Below, piece after piece: positions 21,690 to 32,633 of a stretch of 64,000 nt of DNA. The stretch comes from Aporrectodea caliginosa (taxonomy: Eukaryota > Annelida > Clitellata > Crassiclitellata > Lumbricidae). The notes under the pieces are model-generated. The model had not been told where the DNA came from. It ran no database searches and worked only from the letters and a program-made list of their open reading frames with translations. The first letter of the stretch is position 1. Each line of letters opens with the position of its first letter. A program made the translations under genes and the position numbers. The DNA lies in contig JACEVL010000671.1 in NCBI GenBank assembly GCA_020284085.1, forward strand, positions 1,636,001 through 1,700,000, in the 5' to 3' direction.

Positions 21690-21866
21690 GTTCTTCGTCC
21701 AAAGTTCAGAAGTGCACACACGGCTTTACGACTATAATGTCAGTGGTGCTGAGAAAGTGTGGGTTAAGGACTTCCTCAAGGTCCTCACACAGTGACCGCT
21801 TTGACTCAAACCCGTCTCCCAGCATTTGCAGGCCGAGCGCTCTAACCAACTGGCCACAACGCCCCG
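21690..21866 (-). mobile_element. tRNA-derived SINE
   Basis: On the minus strand the A box GGTTAGAGCGC and B box GGTTTGAGTC are followed by the body TGAGGAAGTCCTTAACCC and GTGTGTGCACTTCTGAACTTTGG, as in the copy at 49868-50075. Confidence 0.75.
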
Positions 21867-21913
21867 AAATTATGGCAAGATATTCCTAGAAAAATTATAA
21901 GTATGGTCTTGAC

Positions 21914-22372
21914 CAGGGGTGGCCAACCTTTCTTGGCCTACCCACCACTATAATTGTTGGTAAGCACGCGGCGGGCCGCATGTGTTTGTCTTCACAGCCT
22001 TCATATTTTTAAAAGACGTATAAAAACAGCTGCGACTACACTAGATCACTAGAACTTACAACACTGACTGTTTTTAGTGTTTTAGACATCAATATCATGC
22101 AGTATTGTAGTAGTAGGCCCAGAGGCGAAAATCTATACATAACTTTGGGGGGACAGAGTACCTACGAGGGCCGGGTTTTGAGGGACAGAAGGGCTTAAGT
22201 CAAAACTTTGGGGAACAGTCCCCTCTGTCACCCCATGATTTACACCACTGAGTAGGCCCAGTATAGGGCTAAGTAGGCGTAAAATTAGACAAAATTATTT
22301 ACATTATGGTAGGGCGGGCCACCAATTAACGGGGCCGCATGTGGCCCGCGGACCTTGGGTTGGCCACCCCTG
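21914..22372. mobile_element. hAT-like element, family 3 (host of a nested MITE)
   Basis: 459 bp with terminal inverted repeats CAGGGGTGGCCAACC and GGTTGGCCACCCCTG (15 of 15) and a perfect 8-bp duplication GTCTTGAC (21906-21913 and 22373-22380). The subterminal GCGGGCCGCATGTG also recurs inverted as GGGGCCGCATGTGGCCCGCG. A second element at 22120-22250 has inserted into it. Confidence 0.92.
22120..22250. mobile_element. hAT-like MITE nested in family 3 element
   Basis: 131 bp with ends CAGAGGCGAAAATC and GATTTACACCACTG and a perfect 8-bp duplication AGTAGGCC (22112-22119 and 22251-22258). Nesting orders the insertions: the host element is older. Confidence 0.88.
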
Positions 22373-22756
22373 GTCTTGACGATGAAAAACTAACTATTCC
22401 ACAGATTCCTTGTTGCTGTGATAAGCATATTCAGCAGATTCTTTGTTGCTATGGCAACTGATAAGCATTTTCTCATCTAACCTTCTACTTGCTCAAAGCT
22501 GATTGGTTTGGCGTAGGACTTTGCGCGGAATTCGTTCAGCCACTTCCGACTCTGTTCATCTGGGTTTACATATTCGACGGAGTCTCCCTACAAACATAAC
22601 CGTTATTGTAATTCCAAATTTATAACAGTGCCACTTCATGAGAAACAAAATCAGAGGGACTCAACAGAAACAAAAAAGCAATTGAATAGAATGGTTTTCA
22701 AAAGCTCGTAGCGCTGTAATGTAATCAACATCTACGGTCTACCCGTGCGTTTGACT

Positions 22757-22935
22757 GTAATAATAATAATAATAATATTCTTTATTGAAACAATCCGGTT
22801 GACAAACCGCAACCGGTTACAGTGTATAATTATGCAATTGAAACAATTCACAAGAACACAAATGACAGAAGACATAAATCTTAACTACTAAAAGAACACA
22901 CAGCCTGCAATACACGGCGCTAATAGCAGCCTACA
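22757..22935 (-). mobile_element. Interspersed repeat 3' end (TGTACAGCGC family), (TTA)n tail
   Basis: On the minus strand a head resembling that of the 21470 copy is followed by a GGTTTGTCAACCGG region, TCAATAAAGAATAT and (TTA)n. The + strand words CAATTCACAAGAACACAA and GACAGAAGACATAAA match the copy at 840-1012. Confidence 0.7.
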
Positions 22936-22949
22936 AAGCATGTCCCCCT

Positions 22950-23260
22950 ACGGGCTCGATCTCGGTATCTCGCTCTCTATGCCAGTGTATTATCCAATGC
23001 GCTATCGGGCCCCCCGCCACAGGGGCCCGATAAGTCCAGAGGTCGAGAGTTCAAACCCGTCATGGCAGAGATTTTCAACACCTCTGTGCCATTTTCGCAC
23101 CTTGCAACTCTACTGTACAACAGACACAATGGTCATACATGCTCGTGGAAGGATTGGGTGGAGCAGGAGAGGACTGTACATCCACCCTCAAGGCCAAGAA
23201 AATGAAACTGCTAACACTTCACATATGTTGCTGCTGTCTCTTGGGGTGATATTATAGATA
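22950..23260 (+). mobile_element. SINE-like interspersed repeat
   Basis: Contains a B-box-like GAGAGTTCAAACCCG and the block CAAGGCCAAGAAAATGAAAC followed by TGCTAACACTTCA, also present at 59625-59665 in a repeat ending in a long (TTAGA)n tail. A class III composite SINE is likely, but its ends are not defined here. Confidence 0.5.
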
Positions 23261-23629
23261 ATTTAATAAGCAATTAAATTTAAATGATTTATTGTGAGAG
23301 GGAGTTGAGTCAGAGTAACGCGACATCGCTTTCGGTGCTGTAGAAATCTCGAGATTACGATTACGAGGGTGGGCCTCGACGCAACTCAATTTATTGTGCT
23401 TACCTTTGGAGAAGCAAGCTGAACGTTGAACGCCGTCTGCGCAAGACTGAACGCTTGCATGAACGACCTCGCTGAAACTCCTAAACAAATACGTTCACGC
23501 ACGTTACAGTCGATCTACTTCACGGGTAATTCTTGTGTTACATCATTAGTACACTACACACTATTGAGAATTGTGAAATGATCCTAGTTACGCAGTAACA
23601 GCTTTTAAAAATCCAGAGCTACATAAATC

Positions 23630-23965
23630 AGATTGCGAGCGATATCAGGGAAGTTCACTTAAACTTGCTGGTTTCACGTTCTCAATTTTCCAATAGTTAA
23701 AAGATAATAAATTAATTAAACCTCAGCAGAAGAACTTTAAAAGATCAAACAACTTTGGCGAACAGTTTTCAATTTATTTGCATATAATATTATTAGCATT
23801 GTGAGCGATATTAGGGAATTTCACTTAAGCTTACTGATCGGCCTTTTCAATTATTCCAGTCGTTAAAAGTTAATAAAATTAATTAACCTTCATTAGAAGA
23901 ACTTAACACGATCAAACAACTTTGGCGAACAGTTGTCATTTTAATTTATTAGCGTATAACATGAA
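23630..23965 (+). repeat. Tandem duplication of about 170 bp
   Basis: Two copies share the words GTGAGCGATATTAGGGAA (first copy GCGAGCGATATCAGGGAA), TTAATAAATTAATT and GATCAAACAACTTTGGCGAA followed by CAGTT. The divergence suggests an old event. No coding frame spans it. Confidence 0.8.
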
Positions 23966-24288
23966 AACTATTTTTGAAACGCCCTACGATACCATATAAA
24001 CCAGTGACCACATATTCATGATGAGTTCCAACTTCCATGCCTAATGATTTCAATATTATTTTTGTTCTTTCTCGTCTATTTTTGCCAGCACCTGAAAAAC
24101 GACAAAATAGTGTATCAGATTATAAGAAATACAATTTTGTACTGTATTTTATTCGAGTGCTGTTTCTCTGATCTATCGGATTTCATCATACATCGATTCG
24201 TAGCTATTCGAACGGAGTTTGTGAGATAACCACTTCAAATGCGCTACTAATAAAGCGCTACTTAAATTAGATGCCGAACGTGGGCTAG

Positions 24289-25237
24289 TCATGGGTGATA
24301 TTTTTATTCGAGAGTTTCTACGATAAATCGGATTTAAACCAGGCTTCTCCAAAACTATACCGCGAGCCGACTTGGAGTCGAACATCGAGTCGATGCATAA
24401 ACTCGGCCAATTTTAGTCGGCGAAAAATCGTAATACTCGATCGACTTCGCCGATCGATTCGATCGTAAACTCGGCCAAGTCGAGTCGATCGTTCTTTCCT
24501 AACTTGACTCGACTCTGAAATATTTTACTTACTATTTTTTCACAAAATGACAGACCTTATGATATAATGACGTAATTCTGTGTAAACACACAACTACTGC
24601 ATGAGCCTAATATGAAGTTCACTGCAAATAATGAACCTCTTGGCGCTTTCTTATTAGTGGAAGTTATAGAGATACTTTCTTTCACAGTTTAACTATAATA
24701 GATAGATATTACACGTCCTCGATCTACTGCCGTCTTATTGATTGAGCTGGTACTAATTTATGTACCGTACCGTAGGAGATTCCATTGTAGCCTAGTTGCC
24801 AAGCTGATCAAGTAGACAGATTTAGCGAGGTTTAATCCTTACAAGTCAACAACAATCAGACATGATGTCATTATAATACCTGAACTGTTACTTACCAGTT
24901 CAATTACAGTTGATGCTTTGTACATTAGACACCATCAGAGCTATAGAAGTTACAACTGCAATTACAGTTGTTAATAGAACTGTTATAACCATTGACAGTT
25001 TGAGGAAGAGCGTGCAGTTGAAATAAATGAGTAACTTAGATACTGGATTATGAGAATGCAACAGTACGTCGTCACCAATTTTGGCCAAGAGACTACAGTC
25101 CAAGTCGACGAAGTCGATCGTCGTCCTAGCCAAGTCGAGCGAGTCGTCGAAAGATCGGCGAGTCGATCGTCATGGATGATATTTTTATTCGAGAGTTTCT
25201 ACGATAAATCGGATTTAAACCAGGCTTCTCCAAAACT
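24289..25237. mobile_element. TCGA-rich foldback segment flanked by 68-bp direct repeats
   Basis: Direct repeats at 24289-24356 and 25170-25237 are nearly identical (TCATGGGTGATATTTTTATT versus TCATGGATGATATTTTTATT, both ending CTTCTCCAAAACT). Just inside, arms rich in GTCGATCG and GGCCAAGTCGAG (24357-24510 and 25072-25169) include inverted matches such as CGATCGACTTCGCCG with CGACGAAGTCGATCG. The centre has no coding capacity. The element type is unknown. Confidence 0.6.
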
Positions 25238-25489
25238 CCAATGGGTTGATTTAACTTGGAGCGAACATGTACTGATGCCTTCGTTATTTTAACGGCGCTA
25301 GGCCTAATAATAGATTCCTTGTAGGCCTAATATAGATTCCTTGCAACGACCTCATAATAATTATTATAAATGATTCCTTGGGCCTAGGCCAAGGAATCAT
25401 TACATACCATGAGCTTTAAGAATATTAATAATTTATATGGCGCCATCCTTAGAGAACAAGTAAGAGTTTAGTATGGATTTGAGAGTCCA

Positions 25490-25760
25490 CCGAGTCGGCG
25501 CGATCGACTAGTGAGAGCAAGACTTCTAGCATCGACGACCGGCGGCCGAGGAAGCACGATCGCCGAAGCGCGTCCTCATCCTCCGCACATGGAGATCAGA
25601 CCTCACAAGCGATCGGAGCCCGGACGCGGAGGAAACGAGTCTGAGCGCAGTAATCGCGTAGGTAGTAAGTACTCAGACGCGGCTCCTTGGCGATTTACCA
25701 ACAAGCAAGGAAAGCTGAACTCATGCGGAACGGAACAGGAAACCAGTTGGTAGGGGCATC
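25490..25760. other. GC/CpG-rich patch with an 80-codon open frame
   Basis: This is a CpG-rich island in AT-rich surroundings, with an open frame at 25511-25753 (+) rich in Arg, Ser, Pro and Gly and a potential donor GTAAGT at about 25666. It could be an untranslated first exon or promoter of an unseen transcript, or chance. No family similarity was recognised. Confidence 0.25.
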
Positions 25761-25842
25761 GCAGCGTGACGTGGTCGTAATTCCTCCTATTGCAGATGAG
25801 CTTTGTAACGGTAGGCCTATGCGTATGTCACGCACGTCTGGC

Positions 25843-26001
25843 CAGGCATTAAGGGGGCGGTGCTAAGGGGGCTGCAGCACCCGGCCCTGCAGTTTTGAGG
25901 GGCCCGCATTTTTGGAAACATGTGCGTGGTGGACCGGTGGTTGTCAGAAGGGCCTTTGGAAGGTAGAGCACCCGGGCCCGCAATCGCCTTAATAGGCCCT
26001 G
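25843..26001. mobile_element. hAT-like MITE, family 4
   Basis: 159 bp beginning CAGGCATTAAGGGGGCG and ending CGCCTTAATAGGCCCTG, with internal GCAGCACCCGGCCC/AGCACCCGGGCCCGC blocks and a perfect 8-bp duplication CGTCTGGC (25835-25842 and 26002-26009). Confidence 0.88.
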
Positions 26002-26817
26002 CGTCTGGCACCAAAGCAGTAATACCAGATGTTAGAGCCGTAGTAATACTGTACTTTATAAACAATCTGACTACAGCAAGTAAGAGGGCTAACCATCACA
26101 GACACGACTTAAAATGCTAATTTGATTTCAGAGTCCCTTGAGCAAACCCGGAACCGTAGCCAATGGGTAAAAGTAAACGACGGGTCGAGGGCATGTGTAT
26201 TCTCTTTTGTTAAAGTGATTTTGATGGACCAATCTTATGTTTCTTTCTTGTTTGTTTTATTTTGAGTCCAAGGCTTACTCCACTCTAAGCATCTACATGT
26301 ATTGGCTCTTTCTTTTCCGATCTGTATTTTCTACATGTTTTAATAGGAATCCCTATTTAGCAGGATCCATGATCTTTTCTGGGCCTCCGTGTAGCCAGTA
26401 CATGTCAAACCGTTGCCTTATTGTTTTATTTGTTTTCTCTTCTGGTGGTTACAGAAATAAATGATTGATTGCTTGAAACATTTTAAAGTGCAACTCCTAT
26501 TAAAATAAGCACAATCCTTTCAATGCATTGCATAAATTGTAACCTATCAAGCAAACTCCCTACTCCCTGCGGCCCGGTCCAATAAACGCGAATTACCCAC
26601 GTTTGACAACTTGACTACGAAATGCTTCCTTGCCAGGATGCTATACAAATAAACAAGGTTTCCTAGATCAAACTATTTAAGCTCTTCATTTTACCCCATG
26701 ACTAACCCCAACTCTTCCTCCCCTCTGCTCCCCTTGATATACAATAACTTCACTCATTCAATTCTTGGCTTGCATAATTATATAAACTTGGTCAGTTTGA
26801 AGGAATTAACTTTGCCA

Positions 26818-26885
26818 TGTACAGTGCTGTGCATTTGCTAGTGCTTCTCATTAAAGAATATACTTACTTACTCACTGAGTTATTT
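26818..26885 (+). mobile_element. Interspersed repeat 3' end (TGTACAGCGC family), (TTAC)n tail
   Basis: ATGTACAGTGCTGTGCATTTG is followed by TTAAAGAATATACTTACTTACT. The DNA between 26010 and 26817 and between 26886 and 27375 is otherwise unique, AT-rich and without a supported gene. The latter is expected to hold the Hsc70 3' UTR; no clear minus-strand AATAAA was identified. Confidence 0.65.
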
Positions 26886-27375
26886 GCCTCTACTTTTGCC
26901 TAGTAGTACCAACTATTTTACTTTAACAAATCCAAACACTTTAGAGACTCGTTGTGACAACTTTTACTTTTTCCACAACAGACGGCATCCCTCAAACAGC
27001 TTTTAACTAAACTCCAATACAAAACTTAAACAAAAACATTGGTTCCAAGAACTTAAATTACCAAAAACAGGAGTTTAACTACTCCGTCTTCTGGTCTTAA
27101 AATTATAGCAACCAAAACAGATGGTGCACGGATCAAAACGATCCAATACTTGATCTACAAAAAACCTAGACCAACTAAAGACCTAGTAATGAAACCTAGG
27201 AACACAGTTTCAAACAGCTAGACCTAGTGAGATCTAGACGACTTTAACATGAAATGTTCAAGATAGAAAATTCCTTGAAAACACTGCTGTAAAAAAGAAC
27301 ATTTTGTTGTAGAAGTAACATGGAATGCTGCAGCCATCATAGTCTGAAGTGGGAACGCCTTGCTTCGACCGTTGA

Positions 27376-30300
27376 TTAATCGACTTCTTCGATGGTTGGT
27401 CCACCAGATCCACCGCCAGGGGCTCCACCCGGAGCGGCACCACCGGGGAATCCACCGGGTGGTGCTCCACCAGCTCCCTGGTACAGCTTGGTCACAATTG
27501 GCATACAGGTCTTCTCCAGCTCCTTCAGCTTGTGTTCAAACTCATCCTTTTCAGCCAACTGAAAGTAACAATAGCAAACTTGGGTTAATTACCACAAAAA
27601 TATTTTTTAAACCAAAACGCAGTCCCGTAAGCTAGTCGAGATGCAGCAATGGGTATCAAGTGCTAGCGAGTTCATTCATCTTAACCTCTGCATTGCCCAG
27701 TCCTCTCCCTCATTGTTTAATCTGCCCAAAGACAGCGCACTCTTTATAGCATAGGTGGCTAGGATTAAATGTAGAGCCAAATCTTGGAACAAGATTTCTG
27801 TCCTGGAGGGGATTTGAACCGCTGACCGATTGGTTGTCAGTCTAACAGGTCAATCACTGGACTATAACACACCCTAGAAAGCCTGTACAGTACAACCAAT
27901 GCAGTTAAAAACCTCATTACTAGACAATACTAAATGAAGTGCATCATCTTAATTTATACTGTGATCACTGCATAATAAGTCATTAACTACAAATTTCAAG
28001 TCACTTCCTATAATGATGTTAAGTTAAGAATATTCTGTTTGTAAAGGTTATGTTTCTTTTGATACATCATTCCAGTGATCCACTCATAAGTTTTATTCTT
28101 ACTGCAAGCAGTTGCAACAAAAGCAGTAGTTTCCAATTACCTGGTTGGAGTCAAGCCACTTGATGACTTCGTTGCACTTGTCAAGAATCTTCTGCTTGTC
28201 ATCTGCGCTGATCTTGTCCTTGAGCTTCTCATCCTCGACCGTTGCCTTCATGTTGAAAGCGTAGCTCTCCAGGGAGTTCTTGGCCGTGACCCTGTCTCTC
28301 TGCTTCTCGTCCTCCTCTTTGTACTGCTCGGCGTTCTTCACCATTCTCTCGATCTCCTCCTTGCTTAGACGTCCTATCAAAATGAAATCAACATTTGTTA
28401 TTGCAAACAAAATACAAAAATGTCAATCAATCAATCAAGATCTTTCATTGCAACCAAATTAATACAAAAATGTCAACATATCTAAAATAATAAAATACAT
28501 TGGCAGCAAAGGGGCCAGAATATCCCACTACATTGATCTTCACTATCAACCAACAAAGTACAAATTTAAAACCTCAGAACTTATAAATTTGACTAGGCGA
28601 ATTTCCGATTTACCTCCAGCTTGCTAAATTTTAGACTAAAGAAATTGCCATTTAATTCCAATACACCAAACTTGGAAGTTATATTTTGTATAGCTACAAG
28701 ACAAAATCATCATCACAAATATTCACCAAACCGTCGCAGATTACCAGTTTTTGCATCATCACATTAACTGGCTGGGCAATCACGTTACTTACCACTTTAA
28801 CGCGTACTAGGAAGTGACTAGGAAACCAATGCAACTCGTCGTATAAGTGTTAAGTAAAATTATTCAACGTACCCTTGTCGTTCGTGATGGTGATCTTGTT
28901 TTCGCGACCGGTGCTCTTGTCAACAGCCGAGACATTCATGATGCCGTTGGCGTCGATGTCAAAGGTGACCTCGATCTGTGGGACACCACGTGGAGCCGGT
29001 GGGATGCCAGTCAGCTCGAACTTTCCGAGCAGGTTGTTGTCCTTGGTCATGGCTCTCTCCCCCTCAAAGACCTGGATCAACACACCTGGCTGGTTGTCAG
29101 AGTAGGTGGTAAAGGTCTGCGTCTGCTTGGTTGGAATGGTGGTGTTACGCTTGATCAGAGTCGTCATCACACCTCCGGCTGTCTCGATACCAAGGGACAG
29201 GGGTGTCACATCGAGAAGCAGCAGATCCTGGACCTCCTCGGACTTGTCACCGTGCAAGATGGCGGCCTGGACAGCTGTTTAAAAACAATCACCTTCATCA
29301 GTCAAGTATATACAAAATCCGATGAAAATTAACTTTTCTTAGTGTTGACCTTTCATTTTTAAATGCCATTACATCCATCTTCATCCAAGTTAAACTAAGT
29401 TTCAAAATTGAAATTTTCACCATCACACACTCTGCTTCAATAGTTCAGAAAGAATTTTAAACTTCCAATTCTCCATTTAAAAATCTCTTTACATCCTAAA
29501 TTGCACCAATTTTATTCTCAAACTATGGTGCATGTCCCTTGATAAATGAACTAACTGGTAATGTTAAAATTAAGACAGTTGAATACTGACCAGCTCCATA
29601 TGCAACGGCCTCGTCAGGGTTGATGGACTTGTTGAGCTCGCGTCCATTGAAGAAGTCCTGGAGCAGCTTCTGCACCTTCGGGATACGGGTTGAACCTCCG
29701 ACGAGCACAATGTCATGGATGGCTGGCTTGTCCATCTTGGCATCCCTCAGAGCCTTCTCCACGGGATCAAGGGTTCCACGGAACAGATCGGCGTTCAGCT
29801 CCTCGAACCTGGCACGGGTGATGTTGGTGTAGAAGTCAACTCCTTCAGCCAGGGAGTCAATCTCGATGCTAGCCTGAGTGCTGCTTGACAGCGTGCGCTT
29901 CGCCCGTTCGCATGCTGTTCGGAGACGTCGCACGGCGCGCTTGTTGTCGGTGATGTCCTTCTTGTGCTTTCTCTTGAACTCCTGGATGAAGTGGTTCACC
30001 ATGCGGTTGTCAAAGTCCTCTCCTCCCAAGTGGGTGTCACCGGACGTTGACTTCACCTCAAAGATGCCGTCCTCAATGGTGAGGATCGACACATCGAAGG
30101 TGCCACCACCGAGATCAAAGATCAGCACGTTCCTCTCTCCGCCAACCTTCTTGTCCAGACCGTAAGCAATGGCAGCGGCTGTTGGCTCGTTGATAATACG
30201 CAGGACGTTCATTCCCGAGATGGCTCCGGCATCCTTTGTCGCCTGGCGCTGCGAATCGTTGAAGTACGCTGGAACTGTAATGACGGCATTCGTCACGGTC

Positions 30301-30716
30301 TTTCCCAGATATGCCTCGGCGATTTCCTTCATCTTGACAAGCACCATTGACGAGATCTCCTCAGGGTAAAAGGTTTTCGTCTCCCCCTTGTAATCAACCT
30401 GGATCTTTGGCTTGCCATTGTCGCTGACCACGTTGAATGGCCAATGCTTCATATCTGACTGGACAGCGGCATCGTCGAACCGTCTACCGATCAACCGCTT
30501 TGCATCAAAGACGGTGTTTGTAGGGTTCATGGCAACCTGGTTTTTCGCAGCATCTCCGATCAGACGCTCCGAGTCTGTGAATGCCACGTAGCTGGGGGTC
30601 GTTCGGTTACCCTGGTCGTTGGCAATGATCTCCACCTTCCCGTGTTGGAAGACACCAACACAAGAATAAGTGGTACCGAGATCAATACCGATTGCGGGTG
30701 CTTTAGTAGCTGCCAT
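27376..30716 (-). CDS. hsc70: Cytosolic heat shock cognate 70 (Hsc70/HSPA8-like)
   Basis: Four coding exons on the minus strand: 30716-29591, 29274-28873, 28373-28141 and 27558-27376 (TAA at 27378-27376), totalling 647 residues, the usual cytosolic Hsp70 length. All splice sites are GT-AG and the frame closes exactly. The ATP-driven chaperone folds and remodels proteins with J-domain and nucleotide-exchange partners. The three Hsp70 signatures are present: IDLGTTYS near residue 10, [12 protein letters not shown] near 200 and [14 protein letters not shown] near 335. A GGX-rich lid tail ends in PTIEEVD, the TPR-cochaperone motif diagnostic of cytosolic members; no KDEL or mitochondrial leader is seen. 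The start is the ATG at 30716, in [14 protein letters not shown]; an in-frame GTG just upstream is not used. Coding introns favour the cognate rather than the intronless inducible type, yet the promoter has a heat-shock element. Confidence 0.97.
27798..27872 (-). mobile_element. tRNA-like SINE head in an Hsc70 intron
   Basis: On the minus strand a tRNA-like block has an A box around TAGTCCAGTGATTGACC, a possible anticodon arm and a B box GGTTCAAATCCCC. There is no evident intact cloverleaf with acceptor stem, so a SINE head is likelier than a functional tRNA. The remaining Hsc70 introns (28374-28872, 29275-29590, 30721-31544) show only unique AT-rich sequence. Confidence 0.5.
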
Positions 30717-31544
30717 CACGCTGAAAACAGCAGATATACAACAAACATTACAACTCGAAACTCTGAATAATATTTATTCTTTTTTAATTCACTATTTCAT
30801 AGGCAGTAATTTTGAAACCAATTATTTCACTGTCATTGATCAGGGTTACTTCTAATTCCTTCAGGCCAATTTTAATGTTCAATCTTTTCTCTGGTGCCAC
30901 GTTAATGTTAAGTAGCCATTTTATTACACATTTCTTACAATGCTCAATATTTCCAGGATCCAATAAAATTCGACTGAATTTTCAAACCAAATATCACTAG
31001 GCGCATCATGTACCGCAATAATGGCAGGAAAATTTACTCAACATGTTTCAAGGCCATTTATGTAGACCTTGTTCGTAAAGATCGACAGTTTAAGTAGACA
31101 ATCCAAAACGCCTAAAAACAAATTCCTATTAAAATCCACATTAAACTCCTCGACACTGAGAAACAACTAGGCTGAAATTGGCTAAAATGTAATTTCTGGT
31201 CAGACCATGACCTACTTAAAAATCGATCAAGGCCAACACGTTTAACTCACACAAAGAGCACACGTTTAAACAACTAAGACGCCGCCTTTAACTCATTTCT
31301 TCCCTACATCATTTGTTTGATCCCATTTTCCAATAAACTAGCGTACTTTCGATAGAACCTTTAACCGAAATCTGTCTGAAATTAAATTCAAAATGGCGTC
31401 GGTGTCTCTCACGCCGCCTCTACTTCCTCGTTTCGACCCATCGAAAAATCCTTTAAAATCTCTTTTCTGCCTTCAAATTAAAACCTCTACATTTCCATTA
31501 CCACCCCGAGATCCAAGACTACGATCGGTATTTCAAAAACTTAC

Positions 31545-31641
31545 ACAAATTTGTGTTTGTAGCGCCGATTTTCTTTGTGAAGTTGTCTCTCGTGTCGTCG
31601 GTCTCTCTCCGTTCCCTCCTTCAGACGATCGTTGATTGAAC
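31545..31641 (-). other. hsc70: 5' UTR exon of the Hsc70 gene
   Basis: The donor GTAAGT (complement of 31539-31544) pairs with the TTTTCAG acceptor just before 30720, giving an 824-bp intron and a 4-base leader before the ATG. The transcription start is inferred about 30 bp downstream of the TATA box. The + strand open frame across this region (31393-31635) is a shadow. Confidence 0.75.
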
Positions 31642-31664
31642 TGATCCGGCAGCAACGCCCGACC

Positions 31665-31707
31665 TATTTATAGACACGGCGCATGACGTCATTCGAACAT
31701 TCTAGAA
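31665..31707 (-). promoter_or_regulatory. Hsc70 promoter: TATA box, CRE and heat-shock element
   Basis: On the minus strand the order is heat-shock element, CRE, TATA. On the + strand, 31695-31707 reads GAAcaTTCtaGAA, a perfect three-unit heat-shock element for HSF. TGACGTCA at 31684-31691 is a consensus CRE/ATF palindrome. TATTTATA at 31665-31672 is the complement of TATAAATA. Spacing to the inferred start is normal. Confidence 0.9.
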
Positions 31708-31709
31708 GC

Positions 31710-32231
31710 CGGTAGAAGTCCATGCACGGCATTCTGGGAACCACTTGCAACACAAAGACCGGGGCGTACTTGCTGACTCAGTCGACCACGGTTGTTAAGA
31801 GTGCACAAGGTTGTGATACACTCAGCAAAGTTACCCTTGAACATGCGACGATGGCTACGCCTACGCTAGGCAGTTTTCAAACTGCACAAGGCATTAAATT
31901 TTCTGCCGACGCTCACACAATAAATTATAGGCTATGTAGACAGCATTAAGTAAAGATTGTAAAGTGTAGTGCAAATCCTTTGGTGTAAGTAGGCATCGGG
32001 TACTTGAAAGGTTTGAGGAGGTGATAACAATTTAAGCCATAGGCTATTTCTGCACAACCACATTCGTTGGATCATAGTTGACCACCACTTTGAGACTCTT
32101 AAAACCTGGTTTAAACATTATTCGAAAGTATGTTCCAACTATAATATTATATAAAATAAAACTGTTCATATAAATTGGCATGCTGTATTAAAACATGCTG
32201 AAAGTAGGGCTAGATAAAATTGAGTCCACAC
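31710..32231. other. Intergenic DNA, no feature seen
   Basis: Unique AT-rich sequence upstream of the Hsc70 promoter. A 75-codon open frame at 31722-31949 has no support. Confidence 0.5.
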
Positions 32232-32239
32232 GTTTAGAC

Positions 32240-32625
32240 CAGGGCTGTTAAAGGCTTGGTTTTTGTTTTGGTTTTTTTGGTTTTTAAAAACCAAAAAAAA
32301 AAAAAAATTCAGATTTTGGTTTTTACAAATTTCAAAATTGTAAATTGCAAAAACTGTCGTCTCTTCAACTCTCTTGGCAATTGTTGTATGGTCTTTGTTA
32401 ACTTCGTTTTATGACATTCTACGGTTCTACTGTTCTAGTTAATTTCATTTATATGCATCTGATTAATTTGAACGGTATTATGCCATTTTTATGAGTTTTA
32501 TGATCCGAAATAGGAAAATCTCAAAAACAAAAAACAAAAAAAACCAAATAAAACAGTAAATAAATAAGTAAATTAATAACAAAACCAACTTTTCATTTTT
32601 TAAAAGTTTGGTTTTTGCACCCCTG
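32240..32625. mobile_element. hAT-like element with TTGGTTTTT-rich arms
   Basis: 386 bp from CAGGGCTGTTAAAGG to TTTGCACCCCTG with a perfect 8-bp duplication GTTTAGAC (32232-32239 and 32626-32633). Arms contain TTGGTTTTTGTTTTGG and inverted AAAACCAAA words. No transposase frame. Confidence 0.85.
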
Positions 32626-32633
32626 GTTTAGAC

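Noticed and set aside
28847..29332. 161-codon + strand frame opposite Hsc70
   Set aside because: Shadow of the conserved minus-strand Hsc70 exon at 28873-29274.
30717..30719. Upstream GTG as Hsc70 start (giving MMAATK)
   Set aside because: A GTG; the adjacent ATG at 30716 gives the normal [14 protein letters not shown] start.
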